In this document: piece after piece, positions 31,742-41,301 of the stretch
Numbering within the stretch: the stretch's first letter is position 1
Layout of the letters: the number at the start of each line of letters is the position of its first letter
Notes under the pieces: generated by a model
Databases searched by the model: none
Told to the model about the DNA's origin: nothing
Seen by the model: only the letters and a program-made list of their open reading frames with translations
Translations under genes and position numbers: made by a program
From: Idiomarinaceae bacterium
GTDB taxonomy: Bacteria; Pseudomonadota; Gammaproteobacteria; Enterobacterales; Alteromonadaceae
Length of the DNA stretch: 64,000 nt
Direction of reading: 5' to 3'
Assembly: GCA_002685255.1 (NCBI GenBank)
Contig: NYWU01000033.1
Coordinates: 62,001 to 126,000 of the forward strand

Positions 31742-34299
31742 ATCTTTTTACGTTTTTCATTCAGCCAAATAAGCGCTTGCATTGGAGTCATTTGATCCAA
31801 GTTAAGCGCTTCAAGCTCTTCCCGTAATGGGTCTTGAGTTGGCTTAGCAGGTGTTGTCTCCGGTAGCGGCATTTCCATTTGCTGACTCTTAGGCTCGGTT
31901 TCTAGCTGCGCTAACTTTTGTTTAGCCCGTTCAATCACAACATCAGGCACACCTGCTAGTTTTGCCACCTGCAATCCAAAACTGCGATTCGCTGCGCCCT
32001 CGCTCACGCTATGCAGAAATACAATGTGATCATTGTGTTCTTGCGCCTCGACGTGAATATTACAGCTGTTGTCCAGCCGTTCGGCAAGCTCAGTGAGCTC
32101 AAAATAATGAGTTGCGAACAGGGTGAGGCAGTCGAGTTTTGATGCGAGTTGTTCAGCCACTGACCAAGCTAACGATAAACCATCGTATGTTGATGTGCCA
32201 CGACCTATCTCGTCCATCAGCACCAAACTATCCGATGTGGCGTTGTGTAAAATATTAGCGGTCTCTGTCATCTCGACCATAAACGTCGAGCGACCTGATG
32301 CGATGTCGTCCGATGCGCCAATGCGTGTAAATATACGATCAACATAACCAATTTCAGCCGCTTGGGCGGGTACAAAGCAACCCATGTGGGCCAAAATCAC
32401 GATCAGTGCGGCTTGACGCATATAGGTCGATTTACCGCCCATATTAGGGCCCGTGATCATCAGTAGGCGACGACGATGCGACATGGTCAAATCGTTGGGG
32501 ATAAAAGGTTCATCACTCAAACGCTCAATCACAGGGTGACGCGCTTGAGTTAAGTTCAGCACACCGCTTTGCTGAACGAGAGTAGGGCGACAATAGTTTT
32601 GCTCAACGGCGAGGGTGGTAAACGCACACAGGGTGTCGAGTTCGGCAATGGCTGAGGCGGTTTGTTGTAGCGCCTCAACAAATGGCAAACACTGATCGAA
32701 AAGCGCATCATATAACGCTTTTTCACGCGCCAACGATTTTGCCTGTGCCGTTAGCACTTTGTCCTCATGTGCTTTTAATTCAGGAATAATATAGCGTTCA
32801 GCGTTTTTTAATGTTTGCCGGCGCTGATACTCAGCAGGGACTTGATGACCATCACTTTTTGAGGTCTCTATAAAGTATCCATGTACTTTGTTGTAGCCAA
32901 CTTTTAACGAGCTAATGCCCGTTTTTTCACGCTCACGGCGCTCAAGAGCGGTTAAGTAATCCGTAGCGCCAGTAGCAAGATCACGCAGTTCATCAAGCTC
33001 GGCATCGTAACCCGGTGCGATAACACCGCCGTCGCGAATAAGAACAGGAGGTTGTTCAATGATTGCTCGGGTTAATACGTCCAATAACTCGTCAAAAGGC
33101 GCTATTCGCTCATTGAGGTAATTAAGTGCGTTAGCGGTGCAGTCTCGTTTAAGCTCTGGTAGCCGTGCCAAACTATCGCGCAGTCTTGCAAAGTCACGTG
33201 GTCGCGCACTTCGCAAGCCAATACGTGCAACTATACGTTCAATATCGGTAATCGTTTTAAGTTGTTCGCGTAAGTTTAGATAGCGATCCTCAGCGTGTAG
33301 TGCAGTAACAGCATCGTAACGCTGGTTTAATATCGCGTGATCGCGAAGCGGTCGCTGCAGCCAACGTTGGAAGTTACGGCTTCCCATTGCACATACGGTT
33401 TCGTCCAGTACCGCTGTGAGGTGTGTCGACTCGCCTTGAGTACTTTGATTCAACTCGAGATTTCGGCGCGTGGCGGCATCTAGAATAATCGCGTCATCGG
33501 TCGGTTCGCGCATGATCGCGCGAATATGGGGTAACGCAGCGCGTTGGGTATCTTGTACATAATGCATGACGGCGCCGGCACTGCCGAGTATTGGATCTTG
33601 CTCACTAAAGCCAAATCCCTCAAGGTGACGCGTTGCAAATTGTTGCGTGAGTAGTTTAAAAGCGGTATCTGTATCAAACTCCCAAGGTGAGCGCTTTCGA
33701 CAACGACAGTGCGCAAGTGGGAGTTGGGTTAAGTTCATGCCCTCGGGATACAGTAGTTCAGCCGGCTGCAAACGTTGTAATTCAGCCGCCAACTGCTCGC
33801 GAGATTGTGGTTGACTAAGCCAAAAACGACCACTGCTTAATTCTAATGTAGCAAGCGAAAAGCCCGCTTTGATCTCACAAATGGCTGAAAGCAGATTTTG
33901 TTGCTTATCGTTGAGTAACGATTCATCCGTAATGGTGCCCGGAGTTAAAATACGTACAACTTTACGCTCAACAGGGCCTTTACTGGTGGCAGGGTCGCCG
34001 ATTTGTTCACAAATAGCAACGGACTCGCCGCGGGTGACTAACCGAGCTAAATAGTTTTCAACCGCATGGTAAGGGACACCGGCCATTGGGATTGGCTCGC
34101 CATTGCTGGCGCCACGCTTAGTTAATGAAATATCGAGTAGTTGCGCAGCTCGCTTGGCATCATCATAGAACAGTTCGTAAAAATCCCCCATCCGATAAAA
34201 CAGCAACATATCGGGGTGTTCTGCTTTGATTCTTAAGTACTGTTGCATCATCGGCGTGTGCGCCTGAATGCTCTGTTCAGAGGTCGGTGAGACTGGCAT
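31738..34299 (-). CDS. mutS: DNA mismatch repair protein MutS
   Basis: Recognises mismatches and starts methyl-directed repair. The mismatch-reading domain has the Phe-x-Glu motif in [16 protein letters not shown]. The ATPase domain has Walker [10 protein letters not shown] (about residue 617), Walker B and signature blocks [20 protein letters not shown], and [12 protein letters not shown] prefer the ATG at 34299, giving 853 residues, the same as E. coli. The frame also opens at a TTG at 34320, without a ribosome site. The C-terminal end carries the short tetramerisation tail [20 protein letters not shown]. The gene is convergent with rpoS, as in many gammaproteobacteria. Confidence 0.96.
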   Translation of the reverse strand: MPVSPTSEQSIQAHTPMMQQYLRIKAEHPDMLLFYRMGDFYELFYDDAKRAAQLLDISLTKRGASNGEPIPMAGVPYHAVENYLARLVTRGESVAICEQIGDPATSKGPVERKVVRILTPGTITDESLLNDKQQNLLSAICEIKAGFSLATLELSSGRFWLSQPQSREQLAAELQRLQPAELLYPEGMNLTQLPLAHCRCRKRSPWEFDTDTAFKLLTQQFATRHLEGFGFSEQDPILGSAGAVMHYVQDTQRAALPHIRAIMREPTDDAIILDAATRRNLELNQSTQGESTHLTAVLDETVCAMGSRNFQRWLQRPLRDHAILNQRYDAVTALHAEDRYLNLREQLKTITDIERIVARIGLRSARPRDFARLRDSLARLPELKRDCTANALNYLNERIAPFDELLDVLTRAIIEQPPVLIRDGGVIAPGYDAELDELRDLATGATDYLTALERREREKTGISSLKVGYNKVHGYFIETSKSDGHQVPAEYQRRQTLKNAERYIIPELKAHEDKVLTAQAKSLAREKALYDALFDQCLPFVEALQQTASAIAELDTLCAFTTLAVEQNYCRPTLVQQSGVLNLTQARHPVIERLSDEPFIPNDLTMSHRRRLLMITGPNMGGKSTYMRQAALIVILAHMGCFVPAQAAEIGYVDRIFTRIGASDDIASGRSTFMVEMTETANILHNATSDSLVLMDEIGRGTSTYDGLSLAWSVAEQLASKLDCLTLFATHYFELTELAERLDNSCNIHVEAQEHNDHIVFLHSVSEGAANRSFGLQVAKLAGVPDVVIERAKQKLAQLETEPKSQQMEMPLPETTPAKPTQDPLREELEALNLDQMTPMQALIWLNEKRKKI

Positions 34300-34334
34300 A
34301 CTATTGTTATCTTTATTCAACGAGGACTGCGTCT

Positions 34335-34838
34335 ATGGTAACAAGTGGCGGAAACTGGGCGCAACTGATTAAACACGCAAATGCGTTAGCAGAACAGTTA
34401 AATCAGCGTCAGCAAAACTTGGCTACAGCAGAATCGTGTACCGGCGGTGGAATAGGCTATCTTCTCACAGAAATTGCGGGGAGTTCTAACTGGTTTAATG
34501 GCGGTCTTATCACCTACACTAACGCGCTAAAACAGAGTCTGCTTGGCGTGTCGAGTGAGATACTTGAGCAACAGGGGGCAGTGTCGCGCCCCTGCGTCGA
34601 GCAGATGGCCCGTGGTGCGATGGCGCAATGCCAGAGTGATTGGGCGATTGCCGTTAGCGGCATTGCGGGACCTGGCGGTGGCACCGATGAAAAGCCCGTG
34701 GGGCTTGTCTGGATGGCGATCAGTAATGAAACCTGTTGCGATAGCTATCAACAAGTGTTTGCTGGGGACCGCAGTGAAGTGCGGTTAGCGACGATAGACT
34801 TCGTACTGAAGCGACTAATAGAAAAATTGAAGAAATAA
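34335..34838 (+). CDS. pncC: Nicotinamide-nucleotide amidohydrolase (PncC/CinA C-terminal domain)
   Basis: Deamidates nicotinamide mononucleotide to nicotinate mononucleotide in NAD recycling. The 167-residue protein is the stand-alone CinA C-terminal domain: TAESCTGGGIGYLLTEIAGS at the N-terminus, NGGLITYTNALKQSLLGV, and AVSGIAGPGGGTDEKPVG. The start is the ATG at 34335 with GAGGA upstream; an earlier start at 34287 would run into mutS. Only 35 bases separate its start from that of the divergent mutS. It is immediately upstream of recA, the usual arrangement. Confidence 0.94.
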   Translation: MVTSGGNWAQLIKHANALAEQLNQRQQNLATAESCTGGGIGYLLTEIAGSSNWFNGGLITYTNALKQSLLGVSSEILEQQGAVSRPCVEQMARGAMAQCQSDWAIAVSGIAGPGGGTDEKPVGLVWMAISNETCCDSYQQVFAGDRSEVRLATIDFVLKRLIEKLKK

Positions 34839-34840
34839 AC

Positions 34841-34868
34841 TTGATACTGTTAATTTATACAGTATACT
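34841..34868 (+). promoter_or_regulatory. recA promoter with consensus LexA (SOS) box
   Basis: TACTGTTAATTTATACAGTA at 34845-34864 has the perfect LexA half-sites CTGT and ACAG eight bases apart, with the TA flanks. It overlaps a strong promoter: TTGATA (34841-34846), 16 bases, TATACT (34863-34868). LexA bound here would cover both elements, as at E. coli recA. This is the clearest regulatory site in the window. Confidence 0.93.
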
Positions 34869-34901
34869 CACAGGTGTTAACGAAACAAATTGGAGCATAG
34901 C

Positions 34902-35990
34902 ATGAGCAACGATCGTTCAAAAGCACTGGACGCCGCCCTAAGCCAAATCGAACGTCAGTTTGGTAAAGGTTCTATTATGCGTTTGGGTGACAACCAAACG
35001 ATGGACATCGCATCGGTATCAACTGGTTCGCTAGGCCTAGATGTCGCCTTAGGTATCGGTGGTTTGCCATTTGGACGAGTAGTTGAAATCTACGGTCCAG
35101 AATCGAGTGGTAAAACAACGCTGACTTTACAGGTCATCGCCGAAGCGCAAAAAGCAGGTAAAACGTGTGCGTTTGTCGACGCAGAGCATGCATTAGATCC
35201 GATTTACGCAGAGGCGCTTGGCGTACGTGTAGATGACTTGTTGGTTTCTCAACCGGATACAGGTGAGCAAGCGTTAGAAATTTGTGACATGTTAGTCCGC
35301 TCAGGTGCCGTTGATGTGGTGATTGTCGACTCAGTTGCAGCGTTGACACCTAAGGCAGAGATTGAGGGCGAAATGGGCGATAGCCACGTTGGCTTGCAAG
35401 CCCGTTTGATGTCGCAAGCACTGCGTAAGCTGACCTCTAATATCAAAAAGTCGAACAGCTTATGTATCTTTATTAACCAAATACGTATGAAGATTGGCGT
35501 GATGTTTGGTAACCCTGAAACCACAACCGGTGGTAATGCATTGAAGTTTTACTCTTCTGTGCGTTTAGATATCCGTCGTACAGGTGCGCTTAAAGAAGGC
35601 GACGAAGTGGTCGGTAATGAAACACGTGTTAAAGTCGTCAAAAACAAGGTAGCGCCACCGTTTAAAGAAGCCAACTTCCAGATTATGTATGGTCGTGGCA
35701 TCTCTAAAGAAGGCGAGTTGGTGGACTTAGGTGTGAAGCATAAGCTTGTCGATAAAGCGGGTGCTTGGTATAGCTATAAAGGCGATAAAATTGGTCAAGG
35801 TAAAGCGAATGCGATGAAGTTCTTGCAAGAGAACCCCGCGATTGCTGAAGAGATCGAGGCTCAGTTACGTGAACTCTTACTCGTTAAGCCGGCTAAGAAA
35901 AATAAAGAGGAAGCGCCTGCTGCCGACGCAAAAGATAAAGGCAAGGCAAAAGCTAAAGCCGATACCGATGATGATCTGTCATTGAGCTAA
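34902..35990 (+). CDS. recA: Recombinase RecA
   Basis: DNA strand-exchange protein and co-protease that triggers LexA self-cleavage. Walker A is GPESSGKT (65-72); [11 protein letters not shown] and the L2 loop [14 protein letters not shown] are present. The C-terminal tail is acidic and Lys/Ala-rich ([17 protein letters not shown]). The start at 34902 has TGGAG seven bases upstream; the product has 362 residues (E. coli 353). The gene ends at a strong terminator, and no recX follows, unlike many relatives. Regulated by LexA, judging from the box in its promoter. Confidence 0.98.
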   Translation: MSNDRSKALDAALSQIERQFGKGSIMRLGDNQTMDIASVSTGSLGLDVALGIGGLPFGRVVEIYGPESSGKTTLTLQVIAEAQKAGKTCAFVDAEHALDPIYAEALGVRVDDLLVSQPDTGEQALEICDMLVRSGAVDVVIVDSVAALTPKAEIEGEMGDSHVGLQARLMSQALRKLTSNIKKSNSLCIFINQIRMKIGVMFGNPETTTGGNALKFYSSVRLDIRRTGALKEGDEVVGNETRVKVVKNKVAPPFKEANFQIMYGRGISKEGELVDLGVKHKLVDKAGAWYSYKGDKIGQGKANAMKFLQENPAIAEEIEAQLRELLLVKPAKKNKEEAPAADAKDKGKAKAKADTDDDLSLS

Positions 35991-36005
35991 TTGTTGCAGG
36001 TTAAG

Positions 36006-36034
36006 AAAAAAAGCGCCTAAAGGGCGCTTTTTTT
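36006..36034. terminator. Rho-independent terminator, recA (probably bidirectional)
   Basis: Stem GCGCC/GGCGC (36013-36017 and 36023-36027) with loop TAAAG, extended by an A-tract before and a seven-base T-tract after. The flanking A and T runs let it work in both directions, ending recA rightward and the dGTPase-like gene leftward. Confidence 0.92.
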
Positions 36035-36061
36035 GTATCGGTGTATCCACTTCCGTAGTCG

Positions 36062-37381
36062 CTATATACGCGGCGGTTGAACGGAAAACAAGTCCTGATG
36101 CAGTTTAGCCGCGTAAGCGTCGGTCATTCCAGAAAGATAGTCAGAAATGACACGTGCCGCATTTAGACCTTGTCGCTTAGCTGTTTGGTAACGCGCAGCG
36201 GTATTTTCAGGCAATAAGCGCTCAGGCTCTACGGACAGTGCATCGAACAGCTCCATTACAATTTGCTGGCCTTTAAACTCCTGAACTTGCATCTCAGGTT
36301 TTCTTATTACGAACGTAAAAATGAAGTGCTTTAAAGCATTCAACAGCTGCTGTTCGGTTTCCGCGAGCTGCGCTTTATAGGCTAGCAAGTCAGATTCAAA
36401 CTGTTCATCCTGAGACACTAATCGAGTCGAGGTAAGTATGCGATTGACCAAACTACCGATGGCCGCTTTGCGTTCATAATGATGACTTGAGAACAAATGG
36501 TCAGTCAGTTCCACTGCATCAAAGTCGGCCAACGAAGACGCGAGCTCTTGTAGTTTGGGGAACATTTGCTCTAACCATAACTCACGGTTTATCAAACCAA
36601 CGACAATCGCGTCCTCAAGATCATGCACACCATATGCGATATCGTCCGCAATCTCCATAATGGACGCATCCACGCTTTTAAATGCACTGCGACCATGACG
36701 ATCGGTGGTTGGCATTTCGCTAAATTGGCCAAAGCGAGCGCGATCGCTTTCAGAAAGCGGGTCAAGCAACCAATCTAATGCGGCTGTATCATCATCGTAG
36801 AGCGCTTTTGCGGGTAGCCATTGACGGGTCGGTAGATGACGGAAATGAGTGACATCATCGGGTAAAATCTCGCGTCGCGCCGACGACATCAACACTGGAT
36901 ACTTGAGCAAACCAAGCAGCGTACGACGACTTAAATTCATACCCGCGTTGGGAGTATATGCTTCAATTTGAGTGACAATCCTAAATGTCTGTCCGTTACC
37001 CTCAAACCCGCCATGATGACGCATCATATAGTTAAGTGCGATTTCGCCACCGTGTCCAAACGGTGGGTGACCGATATCGTGAGCAAGACAAAGGGATTCG
37101 ATTAATGACTTGGATAAACCCAATGTTTTACTGATTTGCGGCTGCTGCTGGCTTAAATGAGCCACTAAACTCGAGCCGATCTGACTCGCCTCTAATGAGT
37201 GTGTCAATCGCGTGCGCGGGAAGTCGTGCATGCCGATATACATCACTTGGGTTTTTGCTTGTAGTCGACGAAATGCAGCTGAGTGAAGAATACGCGCCTT
37301 ATCGCGTTGAAAGGCCGAGCGTGTATCGCCGTGGCGGTGTGGAGTCGGAGCGTAGCGTGATAGCCATTCCGATGAGCGCAT
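36062..37381 (-). CDS. dgt: Deoxyguanosinetriphosphate triphosphohydrolase-like HD protein
   Basis: Predicted dNTP triphosphohydrolase, releasing triphosphate from dGTP or related dNTPs. The HD metal site is visible: H61 in RLTHSLEA, and H101-D102 in CLAHDIGHPPFGHGGE, with a later Asp in MEIADDIAYGVHDLEDA. I use the ATG at 37381, preceded by AAGGACATCAAC, giving 439 residues; this is the shorter type-2 dGTPase-like family rather than the 505-residue E. coli Dgt. It starts 17 bases after the stop of the EAL/HDOD gene on the same strand and may be cotranscribed with it. It sits where recX would be expected. Confidence 0.9.
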   Translation of the reverse strand: MRSSEWLSRYAPTPHRHGDTRSAFQRDKARILHSAAFRRLQAKTQVMYIGMHDFPRTRLTHSLEASQIGSSLVAHLSQQQPQISKTLGLSKSLIESLCLAHDIGHPPFGHGGEIALNYMMRHHGGFEGNGQTFRIVTQIEAYTPNAGMNLSRRTLLGLLKYPVLMSSARREILPDDVTHFRHLPTRQWLPAKALYDDDTAALDWLLDPLSESDRARFGQFSEMPTTDRHGRSAFKSVDASIMEIADDIAYGVHDLEDAIVVGLINRELWLEQMFPKLQELASSLADFDAVELTDHLFSSHHYERKAAIGSLVNRILTSTRLVSQDEQFESDLLAYKAQLAETEQQLLNALKHFIFTFVIRKPEMQVQEFKGQQIVMELFDALSVEPERLLPENTAARYQTAKRQGLNAARVISDYLSGMTDAYAAKLHQDLFSVQPPRI

Positions 37382-37398
37382 GTTGATGTCCTTAATAG

Positions 37399-38613
37399 TT
37401 ACTGCCTCCCGATTTCTCGAGCCCAAGCTTGAGCCTGTTGATAATAGAGTACGAGCGTCTTTGACTCTACTCTCAACCGTTCCGCAATCAATTCAAGTTT
37501 AGCCCAGTCTGTTGTTTCTAGAGCTTCACAAGCTTTTAAGAAAAAGCTGAGCGGTCCTTTGCCTTCGATAAGCGGACGTTTAATTTCAGCCGCAATTGCG
37601 ACGCCTGAGAGGATGGCGTTCAAATCGTTATCCATCATGGCATCTAACTTTGATAACAAACCAGTAAGGAACGCACTTGCAGCGTCTGCACCGTAGTTTT
37701 TATTGTGTAGCGCCAACTGCTCCATAAATCGAGCGCGAACGAACGACAGCTTGATGAGCTCATCAGGTTTCCCCTCGGCGAGGGTTGCTGTGGCTATTAA
37801 AGCGGTAAACTTACGTAGTTCAGCCTGACCGAGCCTAACAATGGCTTGCTGAATTGAGTGTATTTCTGATTGGCGTTTAAAAAATGCTGAGTTAACAAAC
37901 CTGAGCAGCTTATAGGTCAAGCCAACATCTTGCTCTATTAAATCAGCGATAGCATCAACCTGATAGTTGGCATCACTGGTGAGCTCTAGCAAGCGCACAC
38001 ACACGGTTTGGGAAGAGCTTAGTGCGCGTCGTTGCATCATTTCTGGACGCGCGAAAAAATAACCTTGAAATAAGCTGAAGCCCAACTCGCGCGCCTGCGA
38101 AAACTCGTCTGGTGTTTCTATTTTTTCGGCAAGGTATTGACCGTTAAACGCGCTTAGTTGTTTAAGTATTTGACGAATCTGAATCATCGATAATGCGCGA
38201 AAGTCCACTTTGATGATATCAATGTAGGGTAAAAATCGTTGCCACTGCGCTGAATACTCAAAGTCATCCAGTGCAATTTGATAGCCTTCAGATTTCAGTT
38301 CCTTAACCGCTTCGAATACACAGTCTGATGGCGAAACAGTTTCGAGTAATTCAACAACGGTGCCTTTACAGGGCAGTAAACGAGGCAAGCGATCGATAAT
38401 CGCCTGTTCGGAAAAATTTACAAACGCGTGATGATTATCCGTGAGCTCGCGGATCCCAGTATTGAATTCACCACCATCAACAAGACGTAAAGTTGCTTCA
38501 TCAGAGGTGACGTTAGGAAACGCGTTATTAGGTCCATCTCTAAATAGCAGTTCGTAACCGTACAATTGTTTGTCTTGAGTTAAGATGGGTTGCCGTGCAA
38601 CGTAAAAAAACAC
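37399..38613 (-). CDS. EAL-HDOD signalling protein (YuxH type, EAL probably inactive)
   Basis: Two-domain regulator of 404 residues. The N-terminal EAL-like domain (about 1-190) begins FFYVARQPILTQDKQLYGYE but has ELL where active enzymes have EAL, and other catalytic positions are changed (LDDFEYS, KVDFRAL). It is therefore more likely a c-di-GMP or protein sensor than a phosphodiesterase. The C-terminal HDOD domain (about 195-404; IADLIEQDVGLTYKLLRFVN) is a non-catalytic HD-like module common in signalling. The start is GTG at 38613 with GGAG eight bases upstream. The cellular role of this family is mostly unknown; CdgJ of Vibrio, a motility regulator, has this architecture. Confidence 0.88.
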   Translation of the reverse strand: MFFYVARQPILTQDKQLYGYELLFRDGPNNAFPNVTSDEATLRLVDGGEFNTGIRELTDNHHAFVNFSEQAIIDRLPRLLPCKGTVVELLETVSPSDCVFEAVKELKSEGYQIALDDFEYSAQWQRFLPYIDIIKVDFRALSMIQIRQILKQLSAFNGQYLAEKIETPDEFSQARELGFSLFQGYFFARPEMMQRRALSSSQTVCVRLLELTSDANYQVDAIADLIEQDVGLTYKLLRFVNSAFFKRQSEIHSIQQAIVRLGQAELRKFTALIATATLAEGKPDELIKLSFVRARFMEQLALHNKNYGADAASAFLTGLLSKLDAMMDNDLNAILSGVAIAAEIKRPLIEGKGPLSFFLKACEALETTDWAKLELIAERLRVESKTLVLYYQQAQAWAREIGRQ

Positions 38614-38700
38614 TGAGTAGACTCCGAGCTTATAAATACTCTATCCTAGATGATAGTTTGTACAGTTTACTCACATTGTTAATCATTGGGAAGTCGCTAA

Positions 38701-39675
38701 ATGTCAGAAGTGAAAGTAGCGCTCGCACTTGGATCGGGCGCAGCTCGTGGTTGGTCTCACATCGGTGTGATAAAAGCGTTAGAAGAAATGGGTGTGCATA
38801 TCAATATGGTGGCCGGCACCTCTATCGGTTCGCTTGTCGGCGCCGGCTACGCATCCGGTCGGTTGGAGGAAATCGAAGACTGGGTGCTCAACATGGGGCG
38901 CTGGGAAGTTTGGAATCTTCTTGATTTTGGTTTTAACCAAGGTGGGCTAATTGGTGGTGAAAAGGTATTTAATGTGGCGCGAGAGCAATTTGGCGCCAAA
39001 AAGATAGAAGATTTGCCAATCACCTATGGTGCGGTTGCCACTGATTTATATAGTGGTCGAGAAATTTGGTTGCGCAAAGGTGACTTATATGATGCATCGC
39101 GCGCATCATGTGCCATGCCCGGTGTTTTGGCTCCGACGGCTTTTGATGGTCGTTGGCTGATCGACGGCGGCCTTGTCAACCCTGTTCCTGTATCGCTTTG
39201 TCGAGCGCTAGGTGCCGACTTTGTAATTGCGGTACACCTCAACTCGCAGTTAAATGCGCGCGCTGTCGAACAACGCGGTCGCAAAATTCCACCACAGACA
39301 GAAGCTGAGCAGGTTCAAAAGGAACAAATGGAGCAAAAACGCTCAGATGGCGAGCATGGTTTTTTTGAAAACTTCTTGTCGAGTAGTACGCATTACATTG
39401 ACAACTTGAAAGACCGTTTTAAAGCTAACCCAAATAAGCCACCGGGAATGTTTAGTGTAATGTCAGGCGCTATCGACATTATGCAGGAGCGTATCACCAA
39501 AGCCCGTATGGCAGGGGACCCACCTGACATACTGATCCAGCCTAAATTAGGTCACATCGGTATTATGGAGTTTGATCGAGGTAACGAAGGTATTGAAATC
39601 GGTTATGAAACCACCAAGCGTATGGAAAGTTTGATTATGGAAGAAATTCAGCTGTTCGCAGAACGCAGAGGTTGA
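38701..39675 (+). CDS. rssA: Patatin-like phospholipase family protein (RssA type)
   Basis: Predicted serine hydrolase with a Ser-Asp dyad: nucleophile S41 in GTSIG and D155 in LIDGG. The oxyanion loop is LGSGAARGWSHIG near the N-terminus. Length is 324, close to E. coli RssA (301). A basic, Gln-rich stretch (about 200-225) and IMQERITKARMAGDPPDILI follow. Natural substrate is unknown. The gene is divergent from the EAL/HDOD gene across 87 bases, and ends in a strong terminator. In E. coli rssA is next to rssB; that is not the case here. Confidence 0.88.
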   Translation: MSEVKVALALGSGAARGWSHIGVIKALEEMGVHINMVAGTSIGSLVGAGYASGRLEEIEDWVLNMGRWEVWNLLDFGFNQGGLIGGEKVFNVAREQFGAKKIEDLPITYGAVATDLYSGREIWLRKGDLYDASRASCAMPGVLAPTAFDGRWLIDGGLVNPVPVSLCRALGADFVIAVHLNSQLNARAVEQRGRKIPPQTEAEQVQKEQMEQKRSDGEHGFFENFLSSSTHYIDNLKDRFKANPNKPPGMFSVMSGAIDIMQERITKARMAGDPPDILIQPKLGHIGIMEFDRGNEGIEIGYETTKRMESLIMEEIQLFAERRG

Positions 39676-39699
39676 ACCGTTTGTTTTAATCAACACGAT

Positions 39700-39728
39700 A
39701 AAAAAAGCCACCGTTAAGGTGGCTTTTT
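39700..39728. terminator. Rho-independent terminator between rssA and putP
   Basis: Stem GCCACC/GGTGGC (39707-39712 and 39718-39723), loop GTTAA, with an A-tract before and five T after. It lies between two convergent genes and its flanks suit termination in both directions. Confidence 0.9.
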
Positions 39729-39760
39729 AGTATCTGACTGCAATATATCAATACAGTGTT

Positions 39761-41284
39761 TTACTTCGCAGTGTGGTAATGGTCGTCCATGATTTTTTCC
39801 ATCTCATCGAACTTATCACGGAGGTTTTGATCCGGCTCTGCGGTTACCAAACTACCGACAATAATAGCGATGGTTGAGATGATGAACCCTGGTACGATCT
39901 CATACACGTATGCGCTGAGGTGTTCACCGTCAACGGTTGGACCATAAATCCAAACAAGTACTGTGATTGCACCGAGAAGCATACCTGCTAGGGCACCATG
40001 ACGGTTCATGCGGCGCCAGAACAAGCTCAGGATAACGACAGGACCAAATGCGGCACCAAAGCCTGCCCATGCGTTAGACACTAACGAAAGAATGGTGTTC
40101 TCTGGGTTCCAAGCCAGCCAAATGGCAACCAATGAAACCACGAGTACCGAGATACGGCCTACAGCCACCAACTCTTTCTCCGACGCATCTTTACGCAAGA
40201 AGGCTTTATAGAAATCTTCCGTGAGTGAACTTGAGCTCACTAACAGCTGCGACGAGATGGTACTCATGATAGCCGCAAGAATCGCTGCTAACAGGAAGCC
40301 ACCAATGAGTGGGTGGAATAAGAACTGTGAGAAAATGATAAAAATCGTTTCCGCATCATTCAGTGTCATTTGAGTTTCCGCTACATAGGCAATACCAACA
40401 AAGCCTGTCGCCATGGCACCGATGATTGAAACGAACATCCAGCTAATACCAATGCGGCGTGCGTTCTTGATATCACTCACTGAACGGATCGCCATAAAAC
40501 GCACGATGATATGGGGTTGGCCGAAGTACCCCAGACCCCAGGCGAGCAGGGATATTATGCCGAGTGCCGCGAGACTCTCGCCAGTCGAACCATCCATAAA
40601 GAAGTCGAGGAACTGCGGATTAATATCTTTGACTTGACCGACCACATCACTGTAACCACCGAGCTCAGCGAAGGCGACGATGGGCACAAGCACCAGTGCG
40701 ACAAACATGATACAACCTTGCACAAAGTCGGTCATACTTACAGCGAGAAAGCCACCGAACAAGGTATACGCACAGACAACGCCGGCGGTTACCCATAAGC
40801 CCGTGGTGTAATCCATGCCGAAGGAGCTATCAAATAGCTTACCCCCTGCAACTAGACTCGCTGACGTGTAAAGAGTGAAGAAGATAATGATAACGACTGA
40901 CGAGAATATACGTAGCGCACGTCCTTTATCATTAAAGCGGTTGGCAAAATAATCCGGAATGGTAATCGCATCATCTGCAACTTCAGTGTAAGTACGCAGT
41001 CGTGGCGCGACAATCACGTAGTTGAGATAAGCGCCAATGACCAAACCCACAGCAATCCATAGTTGCGATACGCCGGCAACATAAATCGCTCCGGGTAGAC
41101 CCATCAACATCCAACCACTCATGTCAGACGCACCAGCAGACAGCGCTGTCACAGCCGGTCCCAATCCACGGCCACCCAGCATATAGCCTGATACAGAGTC
41201 CGTTGATTTTTTATAAGCATATAAGCCAATGCCTAGCATGACCATAAAGTACAGCGCTAGCGATATCAGAGTACCTGTTTCCAC
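39761..41284 (-). CDS. putP: Sodium/proline symporter PutP
   Basis: Sodium-coupled proline importer of the SSS family, with about 13 membrane segments and 507 residues (E. coli 502). YMLGGRGLGPAVTALSAGAS and the later SGWMLMGLPGAIYVAGVS are the sodium and substrate-site helices, and YFGQPHIIVRFMAI is the PutP signature. The start is GTG at 41284, with AGGAG six bases upstream; an overlapping ATG is out of frame. Only 17 bases separate it from sapF, so it may be read from the sap operon, an unusual coupling. No putA is present in the window. Confidence 0.94.
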   Translation of the reverse strand: METGTLISLALYFMVMLGIGLYAYKKSTDSVSGYMLGGRGLGPAVTALSAGASDMSGWMLMGLPGAIYVAGVSQLWIAVGLVIGAYLNYVIVAPRLRTYTEVADDAITIPDYFANRFNDKGRALRIFSSVVIIIFFTLYTSASLVAGGKLFDSSFGMDYTTGLWVTAGVVCAYTLFGGFLAVSMTDFVQGCIMFVALVLVPIVAFAELGGYSDVVGQVKDINPQFLDFFMDGSTGESLAALGIISLLAWGLGYFGQPHIIVRFMAIRSVSDIKNARRIGISWMFVSIIGAMATGFVGIAYVAETQMTLNDAETIFIIFSQFLFHPLIGGFLLAAILAAIMSTISSQLLVSSSSLTEDFYKAFLRKDASEKELVAVGRISVLVVSLVAIWLAWNPENTILSLVSNAWAGFGAAFGPVVILSLFWRRMNRHGALAGMLLGAITVLVWIYGPTVDGEHLSAYVYEIVPGFIISTIAIIVGSLVTAEPDQNLRDKFDEMEKIMDDHYHTAK

Positions 41285-41301
41285 ATTAAACTCCTGTCTT
41301 G

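Noticed and set aside
34300-34320. TTG start for mutS at 34320
   Set aside because: No Shine-Dalgarno upstream, and the ATG at 34299 gives the same length as E. coli MutS.
38641-38656. Inverted repeat CTATC/GATAG between the EAL/HDOD gene and rssA
   Set aside because: Arms of only five bases, expected by chance.
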